A stretch of 42,368 bases of DNA, taken from NCBI GenBank assembly GCA_016298065.1, contig JAEDDN010000008.1, positions 1-42,368 on the forward strand, read 5' to 3'. Source of the stretch: Oscillospiraceae bacterium. Its GTDB lineage: Bacteria > Bacillota > Clostridia > Oscillospirales > Ruminococcaceae. The translations under genes and the position numbers were made by a program. Positions 15,080-23,635 of this stretch are shown piece by piece; within the stretch, counting starts at the first letter, position 1; the number at the start of each line of letters is the position of its first letter. The notes beneath the pieces were generated by a model. That model searched no databases. It saw nothing but the letters and a program-made list of their open reading frames with translations, and had not been told where the DNA came from.

Positions 15080-16093
15080 TTAAACCTTTAAGGTTTCTTC
15101 GGTTTCACAGCGTTTCGGACGTCCCATAAGGTCGCTTAATGCTTTGCGGATATTCTTATCCTCGAAAAGCACCTTGTAAAGCTCCTCGGTAATAGGCATA
15201 GATACGCCATATTTCTTTGCAATAGCGTAAGCGGATTTAGCGGCATTACAGCCCTCAACTGTCATACCCACACGTTCTACCGCCTCTGTGCAGGAAAGTC
15301 CTTGACCTATGTATATACCTGCTCTGTGGTTTCTCGAATGCATACTTGTACAGGTTACTATTAAGTCGCCGACACCCGAAAGACCGGTAAAGGTTTCAAC
15401 CTTAGCGCCCATAGCAACACCCAGCCTTGAAATTTCTGCAAGACCTCTTGTCATAAGCGCCGCTTTTGTGTTGTCGCCAAGATCCATACCGTCGCAGATA
15501 CCTACGCACAGAGCAATAATATTTTTAAGCGCACCGCCAAGCTCAACACCTGTAACGTCATCGTTTACATAAACCCTTAAATTAGTGTTCATCATAATGT
15601 TTTGCACATATTCTGCGCTTTTTCGGTTTTTACTTGCGGCAACAAGCGTTGTGGGGACCTCTCTGGCAATTTCCTCTGCGTGTGACGGGCCCGACAAAAC
15701 GACTATATTATTTTTAGGGAACTCCTCCTCCAAAACTACCGACAACCTTTTTTGAGTTTCTTCCTCAAAGCCCTTGCCGACGTTTATTAAAAGTGCGTCC
15801 TCGTCTATATTGCCCAAGGCCATTTTGCATACCTTTCTGAGCGCTACCGACGGAATTGCAAAGATGATTATTTTTTTGCCCTTTGCGTCGGAAATATCAG
15901 TAGAAAGCTTAATTGCAGGGTCTACGGGTATACCGGGGAGAAGCTTTTTGTGTTCTCCTGCCAAGCGGATTTGTTCGATTTCCTGCTCAAAAGCCGACCA
16001 CATAGTAACCTTGTAGCCGTGCTTAAAAAGCATTACCGATAAAGAGGTACCGAAACCTCCCGAGCCTAAAACCATTATTTCGGTTGCAGACAT
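15080..16093 (-). CDS. gpsA: Glycerol-3-phosphate dehydrogenase (NAD(P)+)
   Basis: 337 residues. It makes sn-glycerol 3-phosphate from dihydroxyacetone phosphate for phospholipid synthesis, in the cytoplasm. Seen: Rossmann motif VLGSGGFGTSLSVML near the N-terminus; the LSGPSHAEEI block; GVELGGALKNIIALCVGICDG with the catalytic Lys; GLSGVGDLIVTCTS and SRNHRAG. Length is normal for the family. AAAGGAGG precedes the ATG. It lies 101 bp downstream of rqcH on the same strand without an obvious hairpin between them, so read-through is possible. Confidence 0.96.
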   Translation of the reverse strand: MSATEIMVLGSGGFGTSLSVMLFKHGYKVTMWSAFEQEIEQIRLAGEHKKLLPGIPVDPAIKLSTDISDAKGKKIIIFAIPSVALRKVCKMALGNIDEDALLINVGKGFEEETQKRLSVVLEEEFPKNNIVVLSGPSHAEEIAREVPTTLVAASKNRKSAEYVQNIMMNTNLRVYVNDDVTGVELGGALKNIIALCVGICDGMDLGDNTKAALMTRGLAEISRLGVAMGAKVETFTGLSGVGDLIVTCTSMHSRNHRAGIYIGQGLSCTEAVERVGMTVEGCNAAKSAYAIAKKYGVSMPITEELYKVLFEDKNIRKALSDLMGRPKRCETEETLKV

Positions 16094-16194
16094 TTATAAT
16101 TCCTCCTTTAAAAAGGTTTTTTAAACGAGCTTAAAAATATAGCTTTCTTTTAAGTTAAGTATAACATAAAGCGAAAAAATAATACACAAAAAAA

Positions 16195-17949
16195 TTATTC
16201 TTTTATAAGCGCATTTACCTTATCAGCGTCAGGGGTAACAAAGCAGGTGTGATAGTCGGTGAAGATAACCATACCCGGCTTTGCGCCGACAGGCTTTTTT
16301 ACATAACGTGCAAGGCAGTAGTCAACAGGCACCTGTGCGGACTCTCTGGCATTGGAATTAAACGCCGCAATCATAGCCGCCTGCTCGATAGCTGTATCGG
16401 AGATTTCTTTGCCGTCGGAAACAATTATAACGTGCGAGCCTGCTATTTTTTGGGTGTGAAGCCACATATCGTAGTTTTTGGCGGTCTTTAGGGTTAACTT
16501 GTCATTTTGCTTGTTGTTGCGACCGCAAAGTATCTTAAAGCCGTCGGTTGACTCATACGTTATGGGTGGTAAGGGTTTTAACATTTTATTTTTGTTGCGG
16601 TAATTTTTAAGATAGCCCTGCTCAGACAGCTCCTCCCGTATTTCCAACAGCTCGCTTTCGCCCGTGGTTCTGGTGAGGGCGTCAAAAACGCTGTCTAAAT
16701 ATAAAAGCTCGGCCTTTTCCTTTTCGATAAGCTCGGTGAGCTTTTTACCTGCAACCTTTGCCTTGCGGTAGTCGCTGTAATATTTCTGCGCATTTTTCGC
16801 AGGCGACAAAGCAGGGTCTAATTTTATCGTAATATCCGCAGAGTTTTCATCATAATAGTTTGGCACGGTGATAGAGGTTTCACCTTTTTTAATCATATAC
16901 TGATACGAATTTATAAGGTCGCCGCAGATTTTATAGGTTTCACGGTTTTCGCTTTGCTCAAGCTCAAAGCTTTGCGCCTGAAGCTTGCGGTTTATTCTGT
17001 CGGTGGTGTTTGCAAGAAGCTTTAAAAGGTCCGCACTTCGCTGTTTCATTCGCTCTATGCGGTCACGTTCAAGATAAAATTCGTCCAGCAAAGCACTCGG
17101 CGCAGAGTAGGTCTTTTTACTAAGAAGCTTGCCGTATTGGGTTATGTCAGTTAAAGTAAAATCTCTCGGCTTGCCGTTATCAAGTACTGTACAAAAGGTG
17201 ACCTTACCGCTTAAAATATCCTCTTTAACAGAGTCTATAAGGTCAAACAGGCACCTGAAGCGGTAATCCGAAACCTCGTTTTTCATAAGATCCAAACCGC
17301 CTGTAGCACGGTGCGCAAGCTCTCTTGCCAAAATGGGCGACACACCCTCGTATACGTTTAATATAGCCTTTGCAAAGTCGGTATTTTTACCGTTTTTAAA
17401 GGCAGAAAGCATAGTATCACGGTCTGTAGTGAACGGATTGAGCTTTTGCTGTGCAGGAGGAAGCTCATATTTTACTCCCGGAAGCACTATTCTTACACTG
17501 CTCATATCCTCGGATATGCGCTTAATTGAGTCTATTATCTTTGAGTTTGAGTCTACAAGTATAATATTCGAGTGCCTGCCCATAATTTCGCAGACAACGG
17601 TTATGGTAGTTAAATCGCCGAGCTCATTAACCGTTTCAAAGTCAAGAAAAAGTATGCGGTCAAGCCCTTGCTGGCGCACTCCGATTAGCTTTGCTGTCGA
17701 TAGATATTTTCTCATCAGCATACAAAACATCGGGGGAGATTTTGGATTTTCGGGACTCATTTCGGTAAAGTGCACTCTGGGGCTGTTTGCAGAAGCAGAC
17801 AGCAAAAGCTTAGCCTTGCCACCCTTAAAGCGCAAAACCAGTATAATTTCCTCCTTGGAGGGTTCATATATTTTATCAATTCTCGAATTTAAAGCAATGC
17901 TTTCGATTTCATCTTTTACAGTAGATAAAAATAATCCGTCTAATGCCAA
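16195..17949 (-). CDS. rqcH: RqcH, NFACT-family ribosome quality control protein
   Basis: 584 residues. RqcH binds stalled 50S subunits and directs C-terminal alanine tailing of the nascent chain so that it is degraded. Order: NFACT-N domain (about 1-175), helix-hairpin-helix (about 180-250), a charged coiled-coil middle (about 285-440), and NFACT-R (about 465-560, with MWLHTQKIAGSHVII). Asp97-Arg98 (GLDRI) occupies the positions shown to be needed for Ala-tailing in Bacillus subtilis, so the protein looks active. EIMGRHSNI is also conserved. The start is TTG with GGTGA 6 bp upstream, giving the family-typical MALDGL. It follows trmK and the Nif3-like gene. Confidence 0.94.
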   Translation of the reverse strand: MALDGLFLSTVKDEIESIALNSRIDKIYEPSKEEIILVLRFKGGKAKLLLSASANSPRVHFTEMSPENPKSPPMFCMLMRKYLSTAKLIGVRQQGLDRILFLDFETVNELGDLTTITVVCEIMGRHSNIILVDSNSKIIDSIKRISEDMSSVRIVLPGVKYELPPAQQKLNPFTTDRDTMLSAFKNGKNTDFAKAILNVYEGVSPILARELAHRATGGLDLMKNEVSDYRFRCLFDLIDSVKEDILSGKVTFCTVLDNGKPRDFTLTDITQYGKLLSKKTYSAPSALLDEFYLERDRIERMKQRSADLLKLLANTTDRINRKLQAQSFELEQSENRETYKICGDLINSYQYMIKKGETSITVPNYYDENSADITIKLDPALSPAKNAQKYYSDYRKAKVAGKKLTELIEKEKAELLYLDSVFDALTRTTGESELLEIREELSEQGYLKNYRNKNKMLKPLPPITYESTDGFKILCGRNNKQNDKLTLKTAKNYDMWLHTQKIAGSHVIIVSDGKEISDTAIEQAAMIAAFNSNARESAQVPVDYCLARYVKKPVGAKPGMVIFTDYHTCFVTPDADKVNALIKE

Positions 17950-17965
17950 TTTATTTCACCGTTAC

Positions 17966-18718
17966 CTATATTGTTTTTATTTCGTTTTCGGTGCTAAGTA
18001 CCGAAATCGGTATAGCCTTAAATTGCTCGCTCAAAAGCTTATGAAGCGAATACATAACGGGGTTTTCTGCGTCAAAGTGCCCTGCTTCTATCACGTTTAT
18101 GCTAAGGTTCTGTGCCGATACAAAAACATCGTGCTTTATATCGCCGGTAATAAATGTGTCTGCACCGAGGGCTTTTGCGCAAGCTAAAAAGCCTCCGCCT
18201 GAGCCTGCCATATAAGCTACCCTTGATACTGCTTTGCCGCTGTCGTAATATCTTACTCCCGAAGCAGAAAGGTTTTTCTTTATTTTTAAGGCGTAATCGT
18301 GTACCGATAAGCTATCTTTAAGCGTACCTATTCTGCCCATACCCTCAAAGCCTTCGGGGCTTAATATATCTTTAAGGTCAAATATATTTTCCAAAACGGC
18401 GTTTGTGCCGAAAGGTGATTTATCCAAATTTGTGTGTGCGCTTATAACGCTTATACCGCTTTTAATAAGGCGGTATACTACGCTGTCGGCACAAACCGAT
18501 TTAATCGGGTTAAAAATCACGGGGTGATGTGTGATAATAAGGTTTATACCGTTTTGCTCAGCGGTAATTATTATCTTATCGGTAATGTCAAGGGCAAGCC
18601 CTATTGCCTTAACTTTATCGCCACTGTCGCCCACTAATAAGCCGCAGTTATCAAAATTCTCTGCGCTTTCAAACGGGGCGAGGGTATCTATATATTTTAA
18701 AATTTCGGCTACTGTCAT
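17966..18718 (-). CDS. Nif3-like dinuclear metal-centre protein (YqfO/DUF34)
   Basis: 250 residues. The fold binds two metal ions; proposed to act on nucleotide- or GTP-cyclohydrolase-like substrates, function unsettled. Metal ligands are visible in ITHHPVIF, SAHTNLDKSPFGTN and, near the C-terminus, the GHFDAENP stretch. It begins with MTVAEILKYIDTLAPFE, the family norm. GGAGAA 5 bp before ATG 18718 sets the start; an upstream in-frame start at 18799 would overlap trmK by 62 bp and add a non-conserved tail. The trmK-nif3 order is common in Firmicutes. Confidence 0.93.
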   Translation of the reverse strand: MTVAEILKYIDTLAPFESAENFDNCGLLVGDSGDKVKAIGLALDITDKIIITAEQNGINLIITHHPVIFNPIKSVCADSVVYRLIKSGISVISAHTNLDKSPFGTNAVLENIFDLKDILSPEGFEGMGRIGTLKDSLSVHDYALKIKKNLSASGVRYYDSGKAVSRVAYMAGSGGGFLACAKALGADTFITGDIKHDVFVSAQNLSINVIEAGHFDAENPVMYSLHKLLSEQFKAIPISVLSTENEIKTI

Positions 18719-18737
18719 AATATTCTCCGTTTCGTTT

Positions 18738-19409
18738 TTACAGATATTTTTTAAGCTTTGTTGCAAGCTCGTAATAATGCGTTGCCTTTTCGCTTTCACT
18801 CTTTGAAACGCTCATACCGTCGGCAATTTTTAAGGTGCGTTTTATCTGATAATTTATGTACGCTTTTTGCTCATTACCTTTTTGGTCGGGTATTTTACCT
18901 AATAGGGAAAACTCCTCGCTTATATCCTTTTTCTCACCGCAAAAGGCAGTAAGCATTACGGTATAATAATGCTTATTTTCGTATACGGGGGTTTCTGAAA
19001 GTATCTCAAAGCCGTTTTGATAAAGCGTTTTTCTTAAAAACGATGCGTTTGTCATCGGCTGGAGGATAAAGTGCTTTGATTTGTCAAACGCCCAGTCGCA
19101 ATCAAGAATAATTTTTGCGATAAGCTCGCCGCCCATACCGGCTATTACAATGTCGTCGGCATCTTCTTTATGTATATTTTTAAGCCCATCGGATAATACA
19201 GTTTGTATTTTATCATCTAAATTATACTTAGAGATATTACTTTTTGCAGCTTCGAGAGGCTTTTTATTTATATCGGCGGCGACCGCAGACAAAACAAGCT
19301 TATTTTTTACAAGATAGCAGGGAAGATATGCGTGGTCTGTACCGACATCGCACATTTTAAAACCCTCTCTTATATAATCACTGCAGGCAAGTAAGCGTTT
19401 ATCTAACAT
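18738..19409 (-). CDS. trmK: tRNA (adenine(22)-N(1))-methyltransferase TrmK
   Basis: 223 residues. It would methylate N1 of A22 in the D-loop of tRNAs using S-adenosylmethionine. The SAM motif CDVGTDHAYLP is at about residues 20-30, ADINKKPLEAAKSNI follows, and the catalytic-region IAGMGGELI is at about 95. The C-terminal helical extension is normal for the family. GGAGCTT precedes the ATG. It is the first gene of the run ending in rqcH; the gap to the Nif3-like gene is 19 bp. Confidence 0.94.
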   Translation of the reverse strand: MLDKRLLACSDYIREGFKMCDVGTDHAYLPCYLVKNKLVLSAVAADINKKPLEAAKSNISKYNLDDKIQTVLSDGLKNIHKEDADDIVIAGMGGELIAKIILDCDWAFDKSKHFILQPMTNASFLRKTLYQNGFEILSETPVYENKHYYTVMLTAFCGEKKDISEEFSLLGKIPDQKGNEQKAYINYQIKRTLKIADGMSVSKSESEKATHYYELATKLKKYL

Positions 19410-19431
19410 ATTAAGCTCCGTTTGTGGTAAA

Positions 19432-19463
19432 AAATTATCGCTCGAAGCATAACCCTCGAGCGA
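19432..19463 (-). terminator. Terminator of the DUF1858 gene
   Basis: Perfect 8-bp inverted repeat TCGCTCGA/TCGAGCGA (19438-19445, 19456-19463), followed on the minus strand by TAATTTTTT. Confidence 0.8.
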
Positions 19464-19470
19464 TTTAAAG

Positions 19471-19671
19471 TTATTTTGAGATATGCTCGTTTAACTTTGC
19501 AACAAGGTCGTCAGCGTCAACGCCGTGCACCATACAAGCCTGCTCAATGCTTTCGCCTCTTGCGGACGGACAGCCTAAACAGTGCATACCCATTTCTAAA
19601 AAGTATTGTGCCGTGGTTGAGTCGAGGTCCAAAATGTCGCCTATGATAGAATCTTTTGTAATCTGTGCCAT
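19471..19671 (-). CDS. DUF1858 mini-protein with redox-type Cys pair
   Basis: 66 residues. It matches DUF1858 (TIGR03980, hybrid-cluster-protein-associated redox disulfide domain): ITKDSIIGDILDLDSTTAQY, then MGMHCLGCPSARGESIEQAC. The CxxC pair (Cys31, Cys34) could form a redox disulfide. In relatives the domain is free-standing or fused to hybrid cluster proteins; no such gene is in this window. The ATG follows an AAGGGGGATG-type ribosome binding site and the gene has its own terminator. Confidence 0.85.
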   Translation of the reverse strand: MAQITKDSIIGDILDLDSTTAQYFLEMGMHCLGCPSARGESIEQACMVHGVDADDLVAKLNEHISK

Positions 19672-19769
19672 AGTTTACATCCCCCTTATTAGTTTAATTT
19701 AATTATACTAATATATATATGGTATTTCAAGTAAAAGTTAAATAATTGATAGGATTTTTTGCTTTACTC

Positions 19770-20567
19770 TTACTCAATAACCCCAAGCTTTAAAAGCGCC
19801 TTTGAAACGCCGTCGTTTTGTACCGTATCGGTTATCATAACGCTAACCTCTTCAAGACTTTTGGTATGCTCGCCCATAGCGATACCGTATTTGCAAACTT
19901 TAAGCATATCGTAGTCGTTGTCTGCGTCGCCGAAAGCGTAGGTATTATCGTAATCTATGTCTATCCTCTCAAAAAGCTTTTTTATGCCGTAGCCCTTGTT
20001 AATTCCTCTTTGAGAGACGTCGCTTGATTGGTTGGCCGGGTGAGAGGTTATCTCGTACAAATCGGAAAACCTGTCGATAAACAGCTTTTCTTTAGCCGTA
20101 TCGTCGTAGGAGGTCATAAGCTTGTTTATCTGAAGTGTTAGAGGGTCTATATTATCAAAAAACTTTTCGTCCGAAAAATTATATAGCTTCATAAGGCGTG
20201 ACATATATTTTTCGTTTCTTTGTTTTATAAAGCCGTATTTTTGCGTTTCTGCGACATAGTTTATATTCTGCTCGTTTAAAAAATCGGTTAAGGCTTTTAG
20301 TTTATCGTAAGGGATATAGGTGTTAAAAACCTCTTTGCCGTCTATTTCGCCGTAAGCGCCGTTTGTGGTTATATAACAGTCAAAAATATTATTTAACCCC
20401 TCGGGAACATAAAAGCGAGCTCTGCCTGTGGAAAGTGCTGTAAGAAAGCCGTTGCGTTTAAGCTTTTTAACAGTCTCAAGCGTAGCTTCGGTAGGGGTAT
20501 ATATACCAAATCTGCCGTCTACAATAGTTCCGTCTGCATCAAAAAATACTGCACCTTTATATTTCAC
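19770..20567 (-). CDS. Cof-type HAD family phosphatase
   Basis: 265 residues, haloacid dehalogenase superfamily, class II cap. Motif I is FFDADGTIVD (Asp nucleophile at about residue 9, acid at 11), motif II is the STGR-type segment at about 45-48, and motif IV is FGDADNDYDML at about 217-227. These enzymes dephosphorylate sugar phosphates or similar small metabolites; the substrate cannot be read from sequence. The start is GTG with AAAGGACGG 9 bp upstream. Confidence 0.9.
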   Translation of the reverse strand: MKYKGAVFFDADGTIVDGRFGIYTPTEATLETVKKLKRNGFLTALSTGRARFYVPEGLNNIFDCYITTNGAYGEIDGKEVFNTYIPYDKLKALTDFLNEQNINYVAETQKYGFIKQRNEKYMSRLMKLYNFSDEKFFDNIDPLTLQINKLMTSYDDTAKEKLFIDRFSDLYEITSHPANQSSDVSQRGINKGYGIKKLFERIDIDYDNTYAFGDADNDYDMLKVCKYGIAMGEHTKSLEEVSVMITDTVQNDGVSKALLKLGVIE

Positions 20568-20638
20568 CGAATAAACCGTCCTTTAAATTAAAATGCTAAT
20601 TTATTTTAGCACGCAGTAAGTTTCGGTGTCAAATAAGG

Positions 20639-21484
20639 CTACGACAATATCCCTTTTATAAGGTCAAAGGACTTGTCGCTTATTATAAATTTATTAAAAG
20701 CCTCCTCTCCGCCGGGCGTTATAACGCTTATTTTCTGAGTTTTCTTTTGGGTAAAGGCTTTTATGGCTTTAATGCGGGTTTTAATATCAAGCTCGCATAT
20801 ACTGCTGTCGGAATAGTCAAAGATTATATCAAAAAATCCGTCAAGACGTTCTGTTAAATCGGCGTTAAAGCATTGTTCAAAAAAGTTTTTTATAAGCGAG
20901 GGGTAAAGGGCGTCGTCGCCCGAAAACAAAAGCGAGGCATATCGCTTGCCGTCCAAAAGCTGTTCACCCTCGGGAAAGTTATATTCTCCGGTAGATATGG
21001 GGTAAGCGCAGTTAAAGTCAATATAAGAAAAATAGTCAACAAGCTTTGCACTTGTCTGATAGTCCAAGCGGATATATTCGTCTATTTCGGTCATAAATAA
21101 GTTTTCCACCGCTTTTTTGGCGTAGCTGACACCGCTATATCTGTAATGCTCTTTAAGCGTTTGAGTTTTTATATTTACGGTACTTTGACAGGTTTCGGGA
21201 AGCGGAATAATATAAAGCATATTATTAGGAGCGTCAAAATGTAAAAGCACAAAAAAGTCGGCAGGCAAATTGCGCTGTTTACAGCCTATAATAAGTATAC
21301 TAAAGTTATCGGCTTCTTTAGGCGAGTAGGTATTTATTATCTGCTCGTTTTGCGTGGTGTAATTTACCTGTGCGCTTGAGCGAGCCTCTATTATGGAATA
21401 GGTTATAAAGGACATTATGCTTAAAACGAAAGTGCTTATAAAAAACGATAATAAAAACGGCTTTATCCTTTTCAAATATGCCAC
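20639..21484 (-). CDS. Degenerate LytR-CpsA-Psr (LCP) family membrane protein
   Basis: About 281 residues. One TM helix (about 9-31) is followed by an extracellular domain that follows the LCP plan: NFSILIIG (about 60-67), LYIIPLPET (about 90-98) where active LCP enzymes have SIPRD, VSYAKKAVENLFMTEIDEYI, LDYQTSAKLVDYF, and LDGKRYASLLF where they have LNGxxALxYxRxR. Both sets of arginines that hold the polyprenyl pyrophosphate head are missing, so ligase activity (attaching wall polymers to peptidoglycan) is doubtful; this is inferred from motifs. Start: GTG 21484 sits very close to AAGGGT; TTG 21475 is a plausible alternative. Divergent from the potassium transporter gene. Confidence 0.7.
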   Translation of the reverse strand: MAYLKRIKPFLLSFFISTFVLSIMSFITYSIIEARSSAQVNYTTQNEQIINTYSPKEADNFSILIIGCKQRNLPADFFVLLHFDAPNNMLYIIPLPETCQSTVNIKTQTLKEHYRYSGVSYAKKAVENLFMTEIDEYIRLDYQTSAKLVDYFSYIDFNCAYPISTGEYNFPEGEQLLDGKRYASLLFSGDDALYPSLIKNFFEQCFNADLTERLDGFFDIIFDYSDSSICELDIKTRIKAIKAFTQKKTQKISVITPGGEEAFNKFIISDKSFDLIKGILS

Positions 21485-21611
21485 ACCCTTATAAAAATTT
21501 AAGTATAAATATTATTGACATAAAACCTTTAGATAAACCCTAAAGTGATATAAAGCATAATATAGACTAATTAAGTGATAAATATTTAAGATAAATTAGT
21601 GCATATTTTTG

Positions 21612-21640
21612 TTGAAAAACACACTCAGCTTTGTTATAAT
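21612..21640 (+). promoter_or_regulatory. Promoter of the ktrB gene
   Basis: TTGAAA (21612-21617), 17-bp spacer, TATAAT (21635-21640): close to the vegetative sigma consensus. Confidence 0.8.
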
Positions 21641-21692
21641 CACAGTACGGAAACTCACTTAATACTTCTTGGCATAAAGGAGACGCATTAGC

Positions 21693-23081
21693 GTGAATGT
21701 AAGAGTAAATCATAAAACAAATACGCCGTTTTTTCATAGGCTTTTAAAGAATCCTGCAAGAATCATCACACTTAGCTTTGTGGGAATGATTATTACGGGC
21801 ACTCTGTTACTTATGTTGCCGATTGCAACCAAAATGCCCCAAGGCATTTCGTTTTCTGCGGCACTCTTCACCGCGACCTCTGCCTGTTGCGTTACGGGGC
21901 TTACAATATTTGATACCTTTACCGCTTTTACCTTGTTCGGCCAGATAGTTATACTCGCACTTATACAGTTCGGCGGTTTGGGGCTTGTTACCTTTGCAAC
22001 ACTCTTTAACGTAGCGGTAAGAAAAAAGCTCGGGCTTACCTCGGCACATTTGGCGCAGGAGTCGGTTTTATCGGATAACTTAGGAGATATAAAATCCATT
22101 TTTTATATGATTTTTAAGGTAACCTTTGCGCTGGAGTTTATTGCAACTGCGGTGCTTTCTACCGTGTTTGTGCCCGAGTTTGGCTTAAGGGGAATTTACG
22201 TTGCGCTGTTTACCTCGGTTTCGGCATACTGCAACGCAGGCTTTGACGTTTTGGGCTTTGTGCGCACCGATTCGAGTATGATGATTTTTAACAACAATCC
22301 CGTTGTACTCATAACGCTTATGCTTCTTATAATCGTCGGTGGCTTGGGCTTTGTTGTTTACTACGATTTGGCGTGCTATAAAAAGAGAAAAAGGCTTTTG
22401 CTTCATACCAAAATCGTTTTGATAATGAGCGGTCTTTTAATTGTGCTCGGCGCAGTGCTTTTTATGTTTACCGAGTGGCACAACCCCAGCACCTTAGGCA
22501 ATATGAAAACCTGGCAAAAGATATTAAACAGCTTTTTTATTTCGGTTTCCTGCCGTTCGGCAGGGTTTGCCCCGTTTGATGCAAGTAACCTGAACGGTTC
22601 TACGAAGCTCATATCGGTCGTGCTTATGTTTATAGGCGTTGCGCCCGGTTCTACGGGAGGCGGCGTTAAGCTTACTACCATTGCGGTGCTTATTATGACG
22701 GTGGTGTGCGTAATAAGGGGCAAATCCGACACGATAATTTTGGGCAGACGTGTGGATAAGCAAACTATATATAAATCAATAAGCGTTGTGGTAATATCGT
22801 TTGCAATAGTTTTGTTTGCATTTTGCGCAATTAACTTTACGGTACACGAAAATTATATGGCGACCGAGATAGACGCTTTATACGAGGCGGTATCTGCATT
22901 CGGCAACGTGGGGTTAAGCGTGGGAGTATCAAGGTATGCTAATCTGATTACAAGACTTGCGCTTACTCTTACAATGTTTTTCGGGCGTGTAGGGCCTATT
23001 TCGATAATACTGTCGATAAGTCAGCACTCCTCCGGGGAAAAGCATCAGGTTATTCCCGACGGAAAAGTAATAGTGGCATAA
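21693..23081 (+). CDS. ktrB: KtrB/TrkH family potassium uptake channel subunit
   Basis: 462 residues, an integral membrane protein with four TM-P-TM repeats. The four selectivity-filter loops are visible: CCVTGLTIFDT, YCNAGFDVLG, CRSAGFAPFD and SAFGNVGLSVG. The P-SxxxLFTATSA approach and the APGSTGGGVKLTT loop before helix D3M2 are typical of KtrB. It would conduct K+ (with Na+) under control of a cytoplasmic RCK partner (KtrA), which is absent from this window. Start GTG with AAAGGAGA 9 bp upstream. No c-di-AMP (ydaO) riboswitch pattern was recognised in the leader. Confidence 0.93.
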   Translation: MNVRVNHKTNTPFFHRLLKNPARIITLSFVGMIITGTLLLMLPIATKMPQGISFSAALFTATSACCVTGLTIFDTFTAFTLFGQIVILALIQFGGLGLVTFATLFNVAVRKKLGLTSAHLAQESVLSDNLGDIKSIFYMIFKVTFALEFIATAVLSTVFVPEFGLRGIYVALFTSVSAYCNAGFDVLGFVRTDSSMMIFNNNPVVLITLMLLIIVGGLGFVVYYDLACYKKRKRLLLHTKIVLIMSGLLIVLGAVLFMFTEWHNPSTLGNMKTWQKILNSFFISVSCRSAGFAPFDASNLNGSTKLISVVLMFIGVAPGSTGGGVKLTTIAVLIMTVVCVIRGKSDTIILGRRVDKQTIYKSISVVVISFAIVLFAFCAINFTVHENYMATEIDALYEAVSAFGNVGLSVGVSRYANLITRLALTLTMFFGRVGPISIILSISQHSSGEKHQVIPDGKVIVA

Positions 23082-23085
23082 ATAA

Positions 23086-23120
23086 AAAGCTGTGCATATT
23101 ATCTGCACAGCTTTTGTTGT
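23086..23120 (+). terminator. Terminator of ktrB
   Basis: AAAAGCTGTGCA and TGCACAGCTTTT flank a 7-base loop, followed by GTTGTTAT. Confidence 0.85.
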
Positions 23121-23130
23121 TATAAAAATT

Positions 23131-23158
23131 AAAGGGGCTTTATATCAGCCCCTTTTTA
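23131..23158 (-). terminator. Terminator of the abrB-like gene
   Basis: AAAGGGGCT/AGCCCCTTT hairpin immediately after the minus-strand stop at 23163, with TTTAATTTTTAT following on the minus strand. Confidence 0.75.
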
Positions 23159-23162
23159 TTTA

Positions 23163-23408
23163 TTATACGTTTTCTTTTAATTCTTTTAAGCAGTCCTCAC
23201 AAATGTTTTTGTCTTTATATTCAACAATTCCCTTGTCGCTTTGACAAAAAACGCAGGTAGGTATGTATTTTTTAAGAATAATTCTGTCGTCTTCTACATA
23301 TATTTCCAACTCGTCCTCGTCGTCAATTTGGAAAACTCTGCGAAGTTCTTTCGGTAAAACTATTCTTCCGAGCTTATCTAAGCGTCTTACAATTCCTGTG
23401 GCTTTCAT
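23163..23408 (-). CDS. AbrB-family transition-state regulator with zinc-ribbon tail
   Basis: 81 residues. The AbrB/SpoVT swapped-hairpin DNA-binding domain fills 1-50: ATGIVRRLDKLGRIVLPKEL is nearly the AbrB consensus. It is followed by CVFC (about residues 54-57) and CEDC (about 73-76), a four-Cys zinc-ribbon-like element. In Bacillus the homologue represses stationary-phase and sporulation genes; the targets here are unknown. AAAGGA 8 bp before ATG 23408 sets the start; the longer open frame to 23558 reads through the promoter. Confidence 0.9.
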   Translation of the reverse strand: MKATGIVRRLDKLGRIVLPKELRRVFQIDDEDELEIYVEDDRIILKKYIPTCVFCQSDKGIVEYKDKNICEDCLKELKENV

Positions 23409-23472
23409 AAAAACAAATCCTTTCAGTTTTTTGGCGCTCTCGGCGCTTAATGTTCCGTTTTTATTTAATATA

Positions 23473-23501
23473 ATTATACAGGATTTGACAGCAGTTGTCC
23501 A
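23473..23501 (-). promoter_or_regulatory. Promoter of the abrB-like gene
   Basis: On the minus strand: TGGACA (23496-23501), 17-bp spacer, TATAAT (23473-23478). Confidence 0.7.
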
Positions 23502-23635
23502 GTTGGCGTTTTTCACAACATTAAATCTTATTTTTTGTAAAATTAAATCAAAACGCACATAAAATAGACATTATATGTCAATATAGGCTATAATCTTACT
23601 TGTCATTTGGATAATATCGCCAAAAATTTCGGCAA

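Noticed and set aside
17333..18187. Plus-strand open frame of 284 codons
   Set aside because: It lies antisense across rqcH and the Nif3-like gene, both clearly real by motif; it has no recognised domain.
21485..21692. c-di-AMP (ydaO) riboswitch before ktrB
   Set aside because: The conserved G-rich core is not visible and the promoter lies only about 50 bp from the start codon.
23600..23635. Possible terminator after the COG3581-like gene
   Set aside because: Only a weak GCC/GGC-capped AT stem with no T run; not strong enough to list.
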